A stretch of 64,000 bases of DNA from Pelobates cultripes (GCA_933207985.1 OW240921.1:95951192-96015191), one strand, 5' to 3'; shown: positions 21,482-32,998, counted from the first letter of the stretch. Notes: a model not told the origin generated them from the letters alone. Program-made: numbers and translations.

Positions 21482-22930
21482 CAGGTGATACTCGAAAAAT
21501 TAGAACATCGTGCAAAAGTTCATTTATTTCAGTAATGCAACGTAAAAGGGGAAACTAATATATGAGATAGACGCATTACATGCAAAGCAAGATAGCTCAA
21601 GCCGTGATTTGTCATTAGTGCGATGATTATGGCTTACAGCTCATGAAAACCCCAAATCCACAATCTTAGTAAATTAGAATATTACATGAAATCAATAAAA
21701 CAAGGAGTGTACATAGAACAATGTCGGACCTCTGAAAAGTATAAGCATGCATATGGACCCAGTACATGGTTTGGGCCCCTTTTTCAGCAATTACTACTCA
21801 ATGCGGCGTGGCATGGAAGCTATCAGCCTGTGGCACTGCTGAGGTGTTATGGAAGACCAGGATGCTTCAATAGCAGCCTTCAGCTCTTCTGCATTGTTCA
21901 GTTTCATGTCTCTCATCTTCTCTTGGCAATGCCCCATCGATTCTCTGTGGGGTTCAGGTCAGGGTGTTTGCTGGCCAATCAAGCACAGTAATCCCACGGT
22001 CATTAAACCAGGTTTTGGTGCTTTTGGCAGTGTGGGCAGGTGCCAAGTCCTGCTGGAAAATGAAGTCAGCATCCCGAAAAAGCTTGTCTGCGGCAGGAAG
22101 CATGAAGTGCTCCAAAATCTCCTGTTAGATGGCTGCGTTGACCCTGGACTTAATGAAGCACAGTGGACCAACACCAGCAGATGATATGGATCCCCAAATC
22201 AACACAGACTATGGAAACTTCACACTGGACTTCAAGCATCATCTCCATTCTTCCTCTAGACTCTGGGTCCTTGTTTTCCAAATGAGATGCAGTAGTTGCT
22301 CTCATCAGAAAAGTGGACTTTGGACCATTGAGCAACAGCCTCGGTCCACTCCTTGTGAAAGTCCCCAACACTTTTGAATGGCCTTTTCCTCACAATCCTC
22401 TCCAGGCTGCGGTCATCCCTACTGCTTGTGCACCTTTTTCTTCCACACTTTTCCCTTCCACATAACTTTCTATTAATGTGCTTTGATACAGCACTTTGGG
22501 AACATCCAACTTCCTTCACAATTACCTTTTGAAGCTTCCCCTCCTTATGGAGGGTGTCAATGATGGTTTTCTGCACAACTGTCAGGTCAGCAGTCTTCCC
22601 CATAATTGTGAGTCCTGCTGAACCAGACTGAGAGACCATTTAAAGGCTCAGAAAACCTTTACAGGTGTTATGGCTTACGTAGCTGATTAGAGTGGGACAC
22701 TGTGAGCCTAGAATATTGCACCTGATCACAATATTCTAATTTACTGAGATTGTGTTTTTTCATGAGCTGTAAGCCATTATCATCGCACTTGACACGATGA
22801 CAAATCACGGCTTGAACTATCTTGCTTTGCATGTAATGCGTCTATCTCATTTATTAGTTACCCCTTTTACGTTGCATTACTGAAATAACTGAACTATTGC
22901 ACGATATTCTAATTTTTCGAGTATCACCTG
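21482..22930 (-). mobile_element. Second Tc1-like transposon, defective
   Basis: A 1,449-bp element bounded by CAGGTGATACTCGAAAAATT and its reverse complement, with TA at 21480-21481 and 22931-22932. The inverted repeats extend about 200 bp with high similarity; the left arm lacks about 11 bp present in the right near the GTGCGATGAT motif. Different family from the copy at 272-1883. The transposase inside is broken. Confidence 0.92.
21750..22639 (-). pseudogene. Tc1-like transposase, deleted and frameshifted
   Basis: Minus-strand transposase remnant. From about 22639 a reading contains MGKTADLTVVQKTIIDTLHK, then CSQSAVSKHIN (first helix-turn-helix) and GRKRC (linker). The frame jumps from a HKEWTEA block directly to VAQWSKVHFSDES, so the segment that normally separates them (a few dozen residues, second DNA-binding half) is missing. 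The first catalytic Asp is visible in FSDES. Downstream, frame changes break the rest; the PDLNP-type motif with its Glu can still be found near 21955 in another frame. It cannot encode an active enzyme. At about 890 bp it is shorter than the roughly 1-kb gene usual for the family. Confidence 0.85.
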
Positions 22931-22932
22931 TA

Positions 22933-23044
22933 TACGTGCAGCCCAATTTCCCTTAACAAACATTTCCAAAATGTTGCTCTTCACTAACTTACCTTTCCAG
23001 CCCTCCTTGCTCTATTTTACTTTTTGGCATGTTCTGTAATCTGC
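22933..23044. other. Short gap between repeats
   Basis: About 110 bp between the second Tc1-like element and repeat E1; nothing recognised. Confidence 0.4.
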
Positions 23045-23460
23045 CTCTAATAAACACATAAAGCAGTTTAGCTTTCTGAAATACTTTATGTGCGACTAGT
23101 GTGTCCTCTTATTTTATTTTAGAAAAGTGCAGATTTCAATTGAAATTTGCACTTTTATAAATGACCCTTATTACACCCACAAGTCTGTCAATCACACCAC
23201 CGGTCCTGCTGATTCCTGGTTTGTTTAGCTCAGATAAATTTGAAGTCTGTGATTGGACAGTCACAGAAAGTCTGGGCGGGGATAGAAAGGGAGGGTTTGC
23301 AAAGTCAGCAGACAAGAGATCTGAAGCTTTTGCAAGCTGTTTTTATATAAACCCTCAGTGAAAAAAATATTTAAATACATGCATGTTTTAATTGGGGATA
23401 TATCTAATTAACAGTGATTTCAAATATTTTGTGTGTGGGCAGTGGAGTGTCCCTTTCACT
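23045..23460. mobile_element. TTAA-type repeat, family E copy 1
   Basis: Shares blocks with 26086-30680 and 52298-52781: ATTGGACAGTCACAGA-like, AGTCTGGGCGGGG, GGGAGGGTTTGCA and TTTTGCAAGCTGTTTTTA. The right side ends GGGCAGTGGAGTGTCCCTTT. Non-coding, probably a T2/piggyBac-type MITE with worn ends. Confidence 0.6.
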
Positions 23461-24138
23461 ATTTAACCACCTGACAAGCTATTCAGAATTTACATGTACC
23501 CTAATCTCTGACCATCAACTGCAAACACCCTCTGCAACCTCATGCTTTAACTTCCCACTATTACCTTTAGATTGTAAGCTCATGAGTCCTCTAGCTAAGC
23601 ACTTTGTATAAAAGTACTATAATTATTCACGGGCATGGTCGTCTGTTCCTTTTGCATCAATTTATATATATTGTCTGTCTATATTCTGTATAATAACCAA
23701 TGTTCTGTTTTATACAAGAACTGTTTAAAAATATAGGGGGAGAGTTCTGGTCCTCTCGCTTGTGACTTTACTGTTAGTCTTTCTCATGACAATTGGTGCC
23801 TGGTACATCTGTATTCAGGGGGAATATTCTATTATTTGTGGCACCATTTTCTGTTTATTGCTGTGTCCAGCTTCCAAACATTGTGCAGGGGGAGGGAGAC
23901 AGAACACTGAAAATACTATAAAAGTTGACGGGTTTAGCTGCATATTACATTGCCATGGGTAAACTGCTGTATCCTTAGTCCATACAAGATTCGGTAATGC
24001 AGTCATAAATGGGACTATAATGACGGTGCTACTTTTACGTCATTTGAAAGTAAACATTTTCTTTTTGAAAAGGTATGCATTTTCTGCTGTGGGTAAGGTA
24101 CTGATTATTTCGTCCTTCAGATCACTGTGTGTTTTTAC
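23461..24138. other. Repeat tail and anonymous sequence, no gene
   Basis: 23461-23625 contains TTAGATTGTAAGCTCATGAG and AAGCACTTTGTATAAA, the style of tail found in a dispersed vertebrate retroposon (compare 46140-46332). The remainder shows nothing recognisable. Confidence 0.4.
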
Positions 24139-24523
24139 TTAAAGGGTTACTCTAAGTACCATGACCACTTCATTGATCTGAGGTAGTCATTGTGCCTGAA
24201 ACCTGTATGTGCAGCGTTTTGCTATGAAATCCTGGTGGGTAATGTGAATCCATTGAAAATTTGGGATCTGGCACATCAGCCAAAGTCAGCATGGTCCTCT
24301 ACGCTCAATGCTGCTTGTCTTCTCCTATCAGCCCTGGCTGGAGTGATGTCAGCCACGGAGAACCGAGATACAGGAATAACTTGGCTTTAGCGTTGGCTCG
24401 AGTTAAGTTTTAGCTTTCTTTTTTTAATTTGGGGAGGGGTGGACTAGGATAACATTAGTTACTCTAACCAATTCCAGCATTTTATGAAACTCTTGGTTTT
24501 TGGTTGGAATAATCCTTTATTAA
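24139..24523. mobile_element. Probable TTAA MITE, family B, worn
   Basis: Starts TTAAAGGGTTACTCTAAGT and includes the GACCACTTCATTGATCTGAG motif and a GGAATAATCCTTTATTAA-like right end. The termini are imperfect, so the right border is uncertain. Confidence 0.45.
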
Positions 24524-24529
24524 ATATAA

Positions 24530-24725
24530 CTATTTCTGTAAATTCCAATTCAGGTGGAGTGAGAACTCTTGGCAATTCAAAATTAATTTCAAATTTAAGG
24601 TCAAAGTAGACATAGTGGAAAAATTCTCCAAGTCACCTGTGCTTCCATCTTGGCTATGTTTTGCCTTAAATGTGAAATTAAGTTTGAATTCCCAACAATT
24701 CTCACTTTAGCAAATAACCCAGAGA
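24530..24725. repeat. Foldback repeat, family D
   Basis: Arms built from GTGAGAACT...CAATTCAAA and TTTGAATTCCCAACAATTCTCAC, with AAGGTCAAAGTAGAC and a related inverted block in the middle. Related copies or part-copies lie at 48785-48905 and 57225-57375, and similar ends occur around 44101-44400. Confidence 0.55.
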
Positions 24726-26085
24726 GCTTGGATCCCTATGCTAAGTGTTGCATTTCTATTGTGTATCCACTTAACCATAGGATAACCTTTGGTGGCTGCC
24801 TAGGGTCCTGGGATTAGACAGGGGTCATAGAATCATGTATTTATCTGGCCCCATATGTAGCTCAGACTGGAAACCTGCCCGTGGACCTGTGGATATTCTC
24901 TGTTTGTATCCCCTTGCTGAGGATTTGCGGAATGTTGCATTTCAGGGGAGTATATTTTTCAAACAACATGTATATGAGGTAGAGAGAGATTGATTACTAC
25001 CTACATATTGCTGCTAATTGTAATATCAAACTACTGGTATCTGCACAATTTGTAGACGAGTATTCCACTTGGAAATATACAGCATATCATGGATAATAAA
25101 GTCTATGCTCTGAATGTGTGTATTTATACAATACTCTAAGAATACCATACAAAATATGCCAATGAGTGCAAACTGCACTTTTTACCTCTCCTGCCTAGAA
25201 TTCTACATATCACCTTAGCAAGTGCAAGCAATCAGCAGGTGGTGAGACAGCTCTACCCGGTGACGGTATTAGTGATCCACGTATGGTTCATGTATGAAAC
25301 AAGAAAATCACATTAAATATAAAATCCCCTGATATAAATCATGCATTTTTTTTAATCTTAGTTTTAGAAAACTAAATATGACTAGATAAACAATATATTC
25401 TTCTTCAGAGACAATCTGATCAGTCATGTCAGGTTTTGATATTAATTGAAACTGGTGTTAAGAAATATTAAACTAATTCCCGACTTATTGATTGCAGTAT
25501 GAACTGATGTCAGTAGATGGCGCCAAACACACAGCGTCAAAGTAATTTTTTTTTACATATTTGTATATATTTTCAACTGTCAAAAACAGCAGGTAATTTA
25601 ATAAAGAACAATTTAGACAATTAGTGACAATTCCGATCATCCAATTAGAACTAAGATTTAAAAATTTAGTTCATGACAGATGACTTGCCAAAACTACCTT
25701 GATGTCATTGTATTTGCCGAAACTTGCGTCCTGAAGGGAATATCATCTGGCTGGAAAAGGAAACAAACTTTGACCCAGTCTGAATTCGTCACTATCAGAA
25801 TAAAAATGCGTTGGGGTCGAATGAATGGAATTAGCTATTCGTTTTGGTCTAGTTTAGGAGTTAATTTCTATTTAAACCTTTTTAAATAGAATTGACTGCC
25901 CTAACAAGGTGCCCGCAGGCATAGCTTACAAATAATAAGTGAAAAAAAAACAAAAAACAATGCCGCAGGACTCCCCCATAACAGCAATCGGGTTTATAGG
26001 AGACCCTGAAGCCCCATCCTAATTACATTCACATAGTATAGGATGAAAGAGAAGGTTGAATATGAGGGGCTGGGGGAAGGGGAGA
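24726..26085. other. Intergenic, no gene seen
   Basis: No coding segment, RNA gene or clear transposon end. A CTCF-like motif, TCAGTAGATGGCGC at 25510-25523, matches 13 of 14 positions of the quoted core. Confidence 0.35.
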
Positions 26086-26535
26086 TTAAAGGTTCACTCT
26101 AGACCCCTAAAGCACTTGCTTTATGTGTGAAGAGTGTGTCCTCTTTTTCTCATGTTGAAAAAAGTGCAGTTTTTAGTAGAAATTGACACTTTTAAATTAC
26201 ACCCCCTGGCTTTCAAGCAGACAATAGGTCCTGTTACTTCCTGGTTTGGTTAGCTCAGTGGAAATAAACTCAAAAGCAGGCAGCAACTGCCCGGAGCACT
26301 TGCCTTCAGGGCCGCCATCAGGGCATGATAACTGTAACGGTTGTCATGGGCCCGGCGGTCCTGGGGGGCCCGGACTGCTAAGGTCGTCCGGGCCCCACAT
26401 TCAGTGGGTACATACCGGGTCGCAGGGGGCCCTGCGACCCCGGTATGTACCCACAGGGCCAGCCTCTTCTCCTGGGGGGCCCAGCAGCCGGTCACCTCAG
26501 GGCCCCCAGAGGCTGGCCCTGCTGACACCCGGCGG

Positions 26536-26703
26536 GCCGGCGCGCGAGGGAGCACTCTCTGTGTGCTTCCTCTTCAGCTCCCTCGCGCACCGTACTGATG
26601 CCGGAGCCGGAAGATGACGTCATCTTCCGGCTCCGGCATCAGTACGCGGCGCGCGAGGGAGCTGAAGAGGAAGCACACAGAGAGTGCTCCCTCGCGCGCC
26701 GGC
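26536..26703. repeat. 84-bp-arm palindrome centred on a CRE octamer
   Basis: Left arm 26536-26618 and right arm 26619-26703 are reverse complements with a 2-bp length difference and almost no mismatch, with no spacer. The centre is TGACGTCA (26615-26622), the consensus CREB/ATF site. GC-rich and able to extrude a cruciform. Confidence 0.9.
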
Positions 26704-26736
26704 CGTCTGCAGGGAGAAAATGAGTGAGTGAGTGAG

Positions 26737-27900
26737 GGGGGAGAAAATTTGTGGGAGTGGGGGGGAGAGGGAGGGAAGAAAATTGAGTGGGAGGGAGAGG
26801 GAGGGAGGAAATTTGAGTGGGGGGGGGAGGGAGGAAATTTGAGTGAGGGGGAGAGGAGGGAGGAAATTTGAGTGGGTGGGGGGGAGAGGGAGGGAGGAAA
26901 TTTGGAGTGGGAGAGGGAGGGAAGAAATTGAGTGGGGGGGAGAGGGAGGGAGGAAATTTGAGGAGGGGGAGAGGGAGGGAGGAAATTTGAGTGAGTTGGG
27001 GGGGAGAGGGAGGGAGGAAATTTGAGTGGGGGGAGAGGAAGGAGGAAATTTGAGGGAGTGGGGGGGAGAGGGAGGAAGGAGGAAATTTGAGGAGGAGGGG
27101 GGAGAGAAGGAGGAAATTTGAGGGAGTGAGGGGGGAGAGGAAGGAGGAAATTTGAGGGAGGAGTGGGGGGGAGGGAGGAAGGGAGGAAATTTGAGGGGGG
27201 GAGAGGAAGGGAGGAAATTTGAGGGAGAGGGGAGAGGAAGGGAGGAAATTTGAGGGAGTGGGGAGAGGAAGGGAGGAACTTTGAGGGAGGGAGGGGGGAG
27301 AGGAAGGGAGGAAATTTGAGGGAGGGAGGGGGGTGAGGAAGGGAGGAAATTTGAGGGAGGGGGGAGAGGAAGGAAATTTGAGGGAGGGGAGGGAGAGGAA
27401 GGAAATTTGAGGGAGGGGAGAGGAAGGAAACTTGGGGAGAGGAAGGAGGAAACTGGGGAAGGAGGAAATTTGGGGGGAGGAAGGGAGGAAATTTGAAGGG
27501 GGGGGGAGAGGAAGGAAATTTGAGGAGGGAGGGAGAGGAGGGAATTTGAGGGGGGGGGAGAGGGAAGGAGGAAATTTGAGGGGGGGAGGAAGGGAAATTT
27601 AGGAGAGGAAGGGAGGAAATTGAGGGGGGGAGAGGAAGGGAGGAAATTTGAGGGAGAGAAGGAAATTTGAGGGGGGAGGGAGAGGAAGGAAATTTGAGGG
27701 AGGGGGAGAGGAAGGAAATTTGAGGGAGGGGGAGAGGAAGGAAATGAGGGAGGAAGGAAATTTGAGGGAGGGGGGAGAAGGAAGGAAATGAGAGGGAGGG
27801 GGAGAAGAAGGAAATGAGAGGAGGGGGGAGAAGGCAATGAGAGGGAGGGGGAGAAGAAGGAAATTGGAGGGGGGGAGAAGGAAATTGACGGGGGTAGGGG
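26737..27900. repeat. Purine-rich minisatellite (GGAGGAAATTTGAGGG-type)
   Basis: About 1.16 kb of variable 25-40-bp units around GGGAGGAAATTTGAGGGAG with G-runs and GAGAGGAAG. All purine on the plus strand, hence prone to triplex or G-quadruplex structure. It explains the Pro/Ser/Phe-rich open frames of 464 and 505 residues on the other strand. Confidence 0.95.
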
Positions 27901-27916
27901 GAGAGATTGACATCCA

Positions 27917-28045
27917 TCACACACACACATACACACACAATGCACCCCTTGCACACAGAAAAACACACAATGCATTACACACAGACACACATACACAAGC
28001 AATGCATCCCTTACAGACGCACACACTGCATCCCATACATACACA
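27917..28045. repeat. CA-rich simple repeat
   Basis: Degenerate ACACACAC, ACATACAC and CACAATGCAT units adjacent to the start of the inner hAT element. Confidence 0.85.
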
Positions 28046-28100
28046 AACTCAGGGCCGGCCTTAGGGGTGTGCGAGCTGTGCGGCCGCACAGGGCGCCATG

Positions 28101-28114
28101 GCAGCAGGGGGCGC
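28101..28114 (+). promoter_or_regulatory. CTCF-like motif in the hAT element
   Basis: GCAGCAGGGGGCGC matches 13 of 14 positions of the commonly quoted core CCASYAGRKGGCRS, and sits close to the terminus of a multi-copy element. Occupancy is not shown. Confidence 0.35.
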
Positions 28115-28254
28115 CCTATGGCTGACAGCTTGCACACCCCCTGCCCTCTACCAGGGCTTAGCAGCGAAAGAGACTGTAGGAGGCGGAGCCAAGCAGCCGA
28201 TGGGGCGGAGCCAAGTGGTCGGCGGGGGCGGAGCTAACCGAGGCCTGAATCTGC

Positions 28255-29630
28255 TGCCTGGTAAGTGAGACCATAGTGCCCCTGCTCCCCCTATAGTACC
28301 CCTGTTCCCCATCTATCCCTATAGTGCCCCCCTCTTCCCCTATAGTAATCCTGTTCCCCATCTATCTCTATAGTGCCCCCCCTCTACCCCTATAGTAACC
28401 CTGTTCCCCATCTATCCCTATAGTGCCCCCCTCTTCCCCTATAGTGCACCCTCTACCCCTATAGTAACCCTGTTCCCCATCTATCCCTATAGTGCCCCCC
28501 TCTTCCCCTATAGTGCCCTCTACCCCTATAGTAACCCTGTTCCCCATCTATCCCTATAGTGCCCCCCTCTTCCCCTATAGTGCACCCTCTACCCCTATAG
28601 TAACCCTGTTCCCCATCTATCCCTCTTCCCCTATAGTGCACCCTTTACCCCTATAGTAACCCTGTTCCCCATCTATCCCTATAGTGCCCCCTCTACTCTT
28701 ATAGTAACCCTGTTCCCCATCTATCCCTATAGTGCCCCCTATCCCTATAGGGCCCCCCTCTACCCCTATAGTAACCCTGTTCCCCCTCTACCACTAAAGT
28801 GACCCCCCTCTACCCCTATAGTACCCCTGTTCCCTATAGTGCCCCCTCTACCCCTATAGTACCCCTGTTCCCCATATATACCTATAGTGCCCCCTCTACC
28901 CCTATAGTGCCCCCATCTACACCTATAGTGCCCCTGCTCCCCTTATAGTACCCCTGTTCCCCATCTATCCCTATAGTGCCCCCATCTACACCTATAGTGC
29001 CCCTGCTCCCCTTATAGTACCCCTGTTCCCATCTATCCCTACAGTGCCCCTGCTCCCACTATAGTACCCCTGTTCCCCATCTATCCCTATAGTGCCCCCA
29101 TCTACACCTATAGTACCCCTGTTCCCATCTATCCCTACAGTGCCCCTGCTCCCACTATAGTACCCCTGTTCCCCCTCTACCCCTATAGTGCCCCTGCTCC
29201 CCCTATAGTACACCTGTTCCCCATCTATCCCTATAGTGCCCCCCTCTACCCCTATAGTGCCCCCTCTACTCCTATAGTGCCCCCTCTACTCCTATAGTAC
29301 CCATGTTCCCCATCTATCTCTATAGTTCCCCCTATCTACCTCTATAGTGCCCCTGCTCCTCGATCTACCACTATAGCACCCCTGCTCCCCATCTACCCCT
29401 ATAGTGCTTCCCCATTTACCCCTATAGTGTACCTGATCCCTCCATCTACCCCTATAGTGCCCATGCTCCTTATCCATCCCTATTGTGCCCATGCTCCCCC
29501 TATATTGCCATTGTTCCCTGTCTACCCTAGTGACACTGCTCCCCTTATCTACTGCTATAGTGCATTGCTCCCACATCTACCCCAGTGCCCCTGCTCCCCC
29601 TATCTACTGCTATAGTGAACAAAAATCACA
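28255..29630. repeat. Minisatellite of CCCCTATAGTG/CCCCATCTATC units
   Basis: About 1.4 kb of roughly 45-bp higher-order units composed of shorter 20-25-bp blocks such as CCCCTATAGTAACCCTGTTC and CCATCTATCCCTATAGTGCC. The Gly/Tyr/Arg-rich frames on the minus strand derive from it. Confidence 0.95.
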
Positions 29631-30107
29631 CACGGTCAATACACACACATATCAGACACAGTCAATACACCCATTACAAATATGGCACACAGAGAACACA
29701 TCACACAATCACGTCTGACACACACATGATAAATGTAGCTGTCTTCCGAGTTCCGGCCAATCAGAACGTTGCCGCGGATTACCACAGGAAAGCTCTGATC
29801 ACCAGAGATCAGCATGCCCTCCCTCCATGCAAGGTAATGACAGGGAAGAGGTGATAAATATTTGTTAATTGTTAAATTTTCATTTAATAAATCCCCTATA
29901 CACATGGATGGCGCGGGGGGGGGGGCTGTTAAGATTTTTCGCACAGGGCGCATTGATTTTTTGTGACCACAGTTACAAACCGCCTCCAGAGAGCCTGTTC
30001 TACACCAGACCAGTGGAGCCAGACGGCAGCTAGAGCCCATCCTCATCTGGTTGTAAGTAGGCAATCTAGTATATTATTCGTGGCACTAATCTCTAATTTA
30101 CCTCACA

Positions 30108-30260
30108 TTAAAGGGACACTATAGTCCCCAGAGCCACTGCAGCTTAATGTAGTGGTTCTGGTGTCTATAGCCTGTCCCTGCAGGCCTTTTATTGTAAACA
30201 CGGCAGCACTGGCACATGGCAGATCATATGGGTGGGGCATTGTGATGTCACATGGGGGGC
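30108..30260. mobile_element. TTAA MITE fragment, family B
   Basis: Starts TTAAAGGGACACTATAGTCC and continues with a CAGCTTAATGTAGTGGTTCTG block, as in the copy at 32487. The right half is missing; it lies inside the inner hAT element. Confidence 0.6.
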
Positions 30261-30680
30261 GACAAACTTTACTTTTGCCTAGGGCGGCAAAAATCCTTGC
30301 ACCGGCCCTGCAGACACTGCATCCCTGTGGGCGGACTCAGGAGGGGGGGGGACACGGACGGACTCGGGTGCAGGCACCGGGGGGCCCAGACCTTGAGCTC
30401 TGTCAGGGGCCCCAAAATTTCTGATGGCAGCCCTGCTTGCCTTGCAAAGATTTCTCATTGAGCTCCCTTGGGAAGTCTGTGATTGGGAAGCTACAGACAG
30501 TCTGGGCGGGGTTAAAAGGGGAGGGCTTGCAGAGGAAGCAGACAAGAGAACTACAGTTTTTGCAAGCTGTTTTTAGATATGCATAATTAAATGCATCCAA
30601 GTTTTCATTTGGTGTGTATCTACTAAACAGTGATTTTTTAAATGTATTTTGTATTTGGGCAGTGGTGTCCCCTATTCACT

Positions 30681-32486
30681 AAAAGTCAACTCTGCGTGTA
30701 GTAAAGGAGGGGTAGGGATGTGCAGATCTCACCCTGTTTAATAGAGTCTAGACCTCGTCAGTGACAGTTGGTAAAGTTTAGAGATTGTGGGGGCTGTCCT
30801 CCTGACTTGTTGGTCTTGGCCCACTAAGCCCTATGTACAAACTCCCTGATTCAATGAGATGCTACATCCTGTTCAAAACCAAAAAACTACAGAGACACAT
30901 ATTTGGGAAACAATAACAGGGTGTGTGAGGGGGCTGTGACAGGGCTGGGGGGAGACAGGATGGACAAGGTGTGGGTACGAAGGCTGTGAGAGGTTAGGGG
31001 GGCTGTGAGAAAGTAGATGGGCTGTGAAAAGGGAGAGTGGCTGTGAGAGGGTAGGGGGTCTGTAAGGTGGGTAAGGGGGCTGTGAGTGGGTAGGGGGGCT
31101 CACTGACTCACTGACAGACACACACTGACAGATATACACACACTGACTCACTGGCAGACAGATACACACAAACATTTTGCCCAACACTCACAGATAATTT
31201 TTTAAATTTAAATTCACCCAGCCTCCCTACCTTTGGGAGTGCTGGGAGGATTTTTTACCTGGGGTCCAGTGGGGCTGCTGCCCGGGCTGTTTGGGCAGAA
31301 AGGTGTGCAGGAAGGCAGGTGGGCGGTCAGCTGAGTTCCAGGCGGACAGTGAGGGAGCGTTGATTTGTGAGCTCTCCCGCGCGCCGCAGAGTGATGCCGG
31401 TGTGGTGTATCACCAAACTCTATAAATTATTATGTGCGCATACACATATAAACTCTGGTCCGTCTACTTTAACAAATATTTATTCAGAGACAAAACAACA
31501 ACAACATACAAATAATGACACACAATCTAACTAACTATACCAACAACAACAGCAACAACAACCTAACTAACAATAACAACTACATCTTATAAAATCACCA
31601 GATCCCACTCACAGTTCACCGTGATAGAAATTAGGCCATGTCTGCTTAAAGGACTGCTCAGTAGCACAGCCAAGAAGGAACAGAGAGGAATGGAGAAAGG
31701 GGAAGTGGTTATCTCTTTCCTGACTTGTAAAGGTATTGAATTACCAATTAACATTTCAAAAGGGTAAAGCTTATCCCACTGTAAGAAAAGCAAACATGAG
31801 CTTGGTCACATGACCCCTGGTCACCATATTAGTTTGATGACAGAATGTCACCACAGCCGGGAGCCGGAATACGACATCTGGACTTCAACCAGCCGCCTGC
31901 CCCAAGCCTAACAAGGCAAATAAGTCCTGCAGGACCACTTATGGGAACAACATTCCTGCTGTGGAAAAAGTGCATGAACACCGTTCCCACTCTTTCCTGT
32001 AGGACTCGAGCCCTGCATGACATTATGTAGGCCAGGATCTGACAGCCAAATGCAAAGCCAACAGCTGAATCAGGTTTCCACTAAGAAAGTAGTCTTTTAA
32101 AAAAAAAAAAAAGCTCCAAAATCTCATTATGATTTGTTGCTAAGCCCCTCAGTAGCATTTCCAATCATTAATAAAGGTGGGAGGATAGCAATGGCATTTA
32201 ACAATATGTTTATTTCTGACCTACTTTTACCATTTGTCTATAGATCCGATTTTTGTTTTTTCTGCATTAATAATGGGGGGAGTCCAGCATACCAGCCTAT
32301 GAAAAGAATGCTGTGACAGAGACAAACTACTGGTTATACATTTATTTAACCCTTTGCTCGCTTGCAACTTCCACAGCTAAATCTTTACCAAAACTGGCTA
32401 ATTTGGGGTATATTTAAATGCAATTTAGTGTTTGACAAATGTTTGATTTCTTATATTTTGCATGTTTTTTTTTAAGATTCTTAAAT
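30681..32486. other. Intergenic with a GGGGGCTGTGA tandem tract, no gene
   Basis: 30918-31105 is a degenerate tandem repeat of about 25-30 bp with GGGCTGTGAGAGGGTAG units. 31190-31400 is GC-richer and resembles hAT interior sequence (AGCTCTCCCGCGCGCC). 31490-31590 is ACAACA-rich. A piggyBac-type start TTAACCCTTTGCTCGC is at 32346. No gene recognised. Confidence 0.4.
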
Positions 32487-32998
32487 TTAAAGGGACATTA
32501 TAGTCACAGCAACTACAGCTTGTTGTATTTGTTCTGGTGAGTATTATCATTCCCTTGAGGCTTTTTGCAGTAAACACTGTCTTTTCAGATAAAATGCTGT
32601 GTTTACATTATAGCCTAGGGACACCTCCAGTGGCCACTAAATGTGCTTCCTGGGTCAGTGCTGTACACTGTGCAGCACGGACATTCAGTGTCTTCACCTG
32701 CTGCATGGAGACACTGAACTTTCCAAATAGAGATGCATTGATTCAATGCATATCTATTAGGAGATGCTGATTGGCCAGAGTGGCATTTGGCTCCACCCCC
32801 ACCTTCATAGCGATCTCAGCCAATCCAATGCTTTCCAATTCTGATGACGTCTGCCAACGAGCCAGATCCATGGCAGAGCCAGCACCAGCAGACTGGAATA
32901 AAGGTATGATTTTACTATAGTTAGGGGGGGGGGCAAGAGAGTGGTTTTTAACACTCTAGGGTAAGGAATGTGTTCCTGACCATATAGTGTTCCTTTAA
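32487..32998. mobile_element. TTAA MITE, family B
   Basis: Left TTAAAGGGACATTATAGTC, right CATATAGTGTTCCTTTAA, with TTAA at both borders. Contains AATGCAT-based and CCAATCAGC-type segments in the interior. Non-coding. Confidence 0.75.

Larger units (their letters stand above)
28050..30310. mobile_element. Inner hAT-type element
   Basis: Starts CAGGGCCGGCCTTAGGGG and ends, read inward, CAGGGCCGGTGCAAGGAT. The 8-bp flanks CACAAACT (28042-28049) and CAGACACT (30311-30318) agree at six of eight positions, consistent with an aged duplication. The family recurs at 8958-9096 and about 60870-62265. It contains the cytosine-rich minisatellite, a CTCF-like motif and a family B fragment. No transposase seen. 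Confidence 0.75.
26307..30435. mobile_element. Non-autonomous hAT transposon with nested insert
   Basis: A 4,129-bp element with ends CAGGGCCGCCATCAGG and, read inward at the right, CAGGGCTGCCATCAGA. It is flanked by a perfect 8-bp duplication CTTGCCTT at 26299-26306 and 30436-30443. The interior contains a palindrome, a purine-rich minisatellite, a CA tract and another hAT-type element (28050-30310). No transposase is recognisable. The very long Pro/Ser-rich minus-strand frames over it come from the purine-rich repeat. Confidence 0.9.
26086..30680. mobile_element. TTAA-type repeat, family E copy 2, split by an hAT element
   Basis: Left part 26086-26306 starts TTAAAGGTTCACTCTAGACC; right part 30436-30680 resumes with CAAGCTGTTTTTAG and GGGCAGTGGTGTCCCC. 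Removing the hAT insertion and one copy of its 8-bp duplication restores the order seen in copies E1 and E3. Non-coding. Confidence 0.65.

Noticed and set aside
26574..28137. 464- and 505-residue minus-strand open frames, Pro/Ser/Phe-rich
   Set aside because: They translate the purine-rich minisatellite of an hAT element. All-purine DNA lacks stops on the pyrimidine strand, and the residue pattern simply follows the repeat.
28158..29615. Gly/Tyr/Arg-rich frames on the minus strand
   Set aside because: Translation of the CCCCTATAGTG minisatellite.
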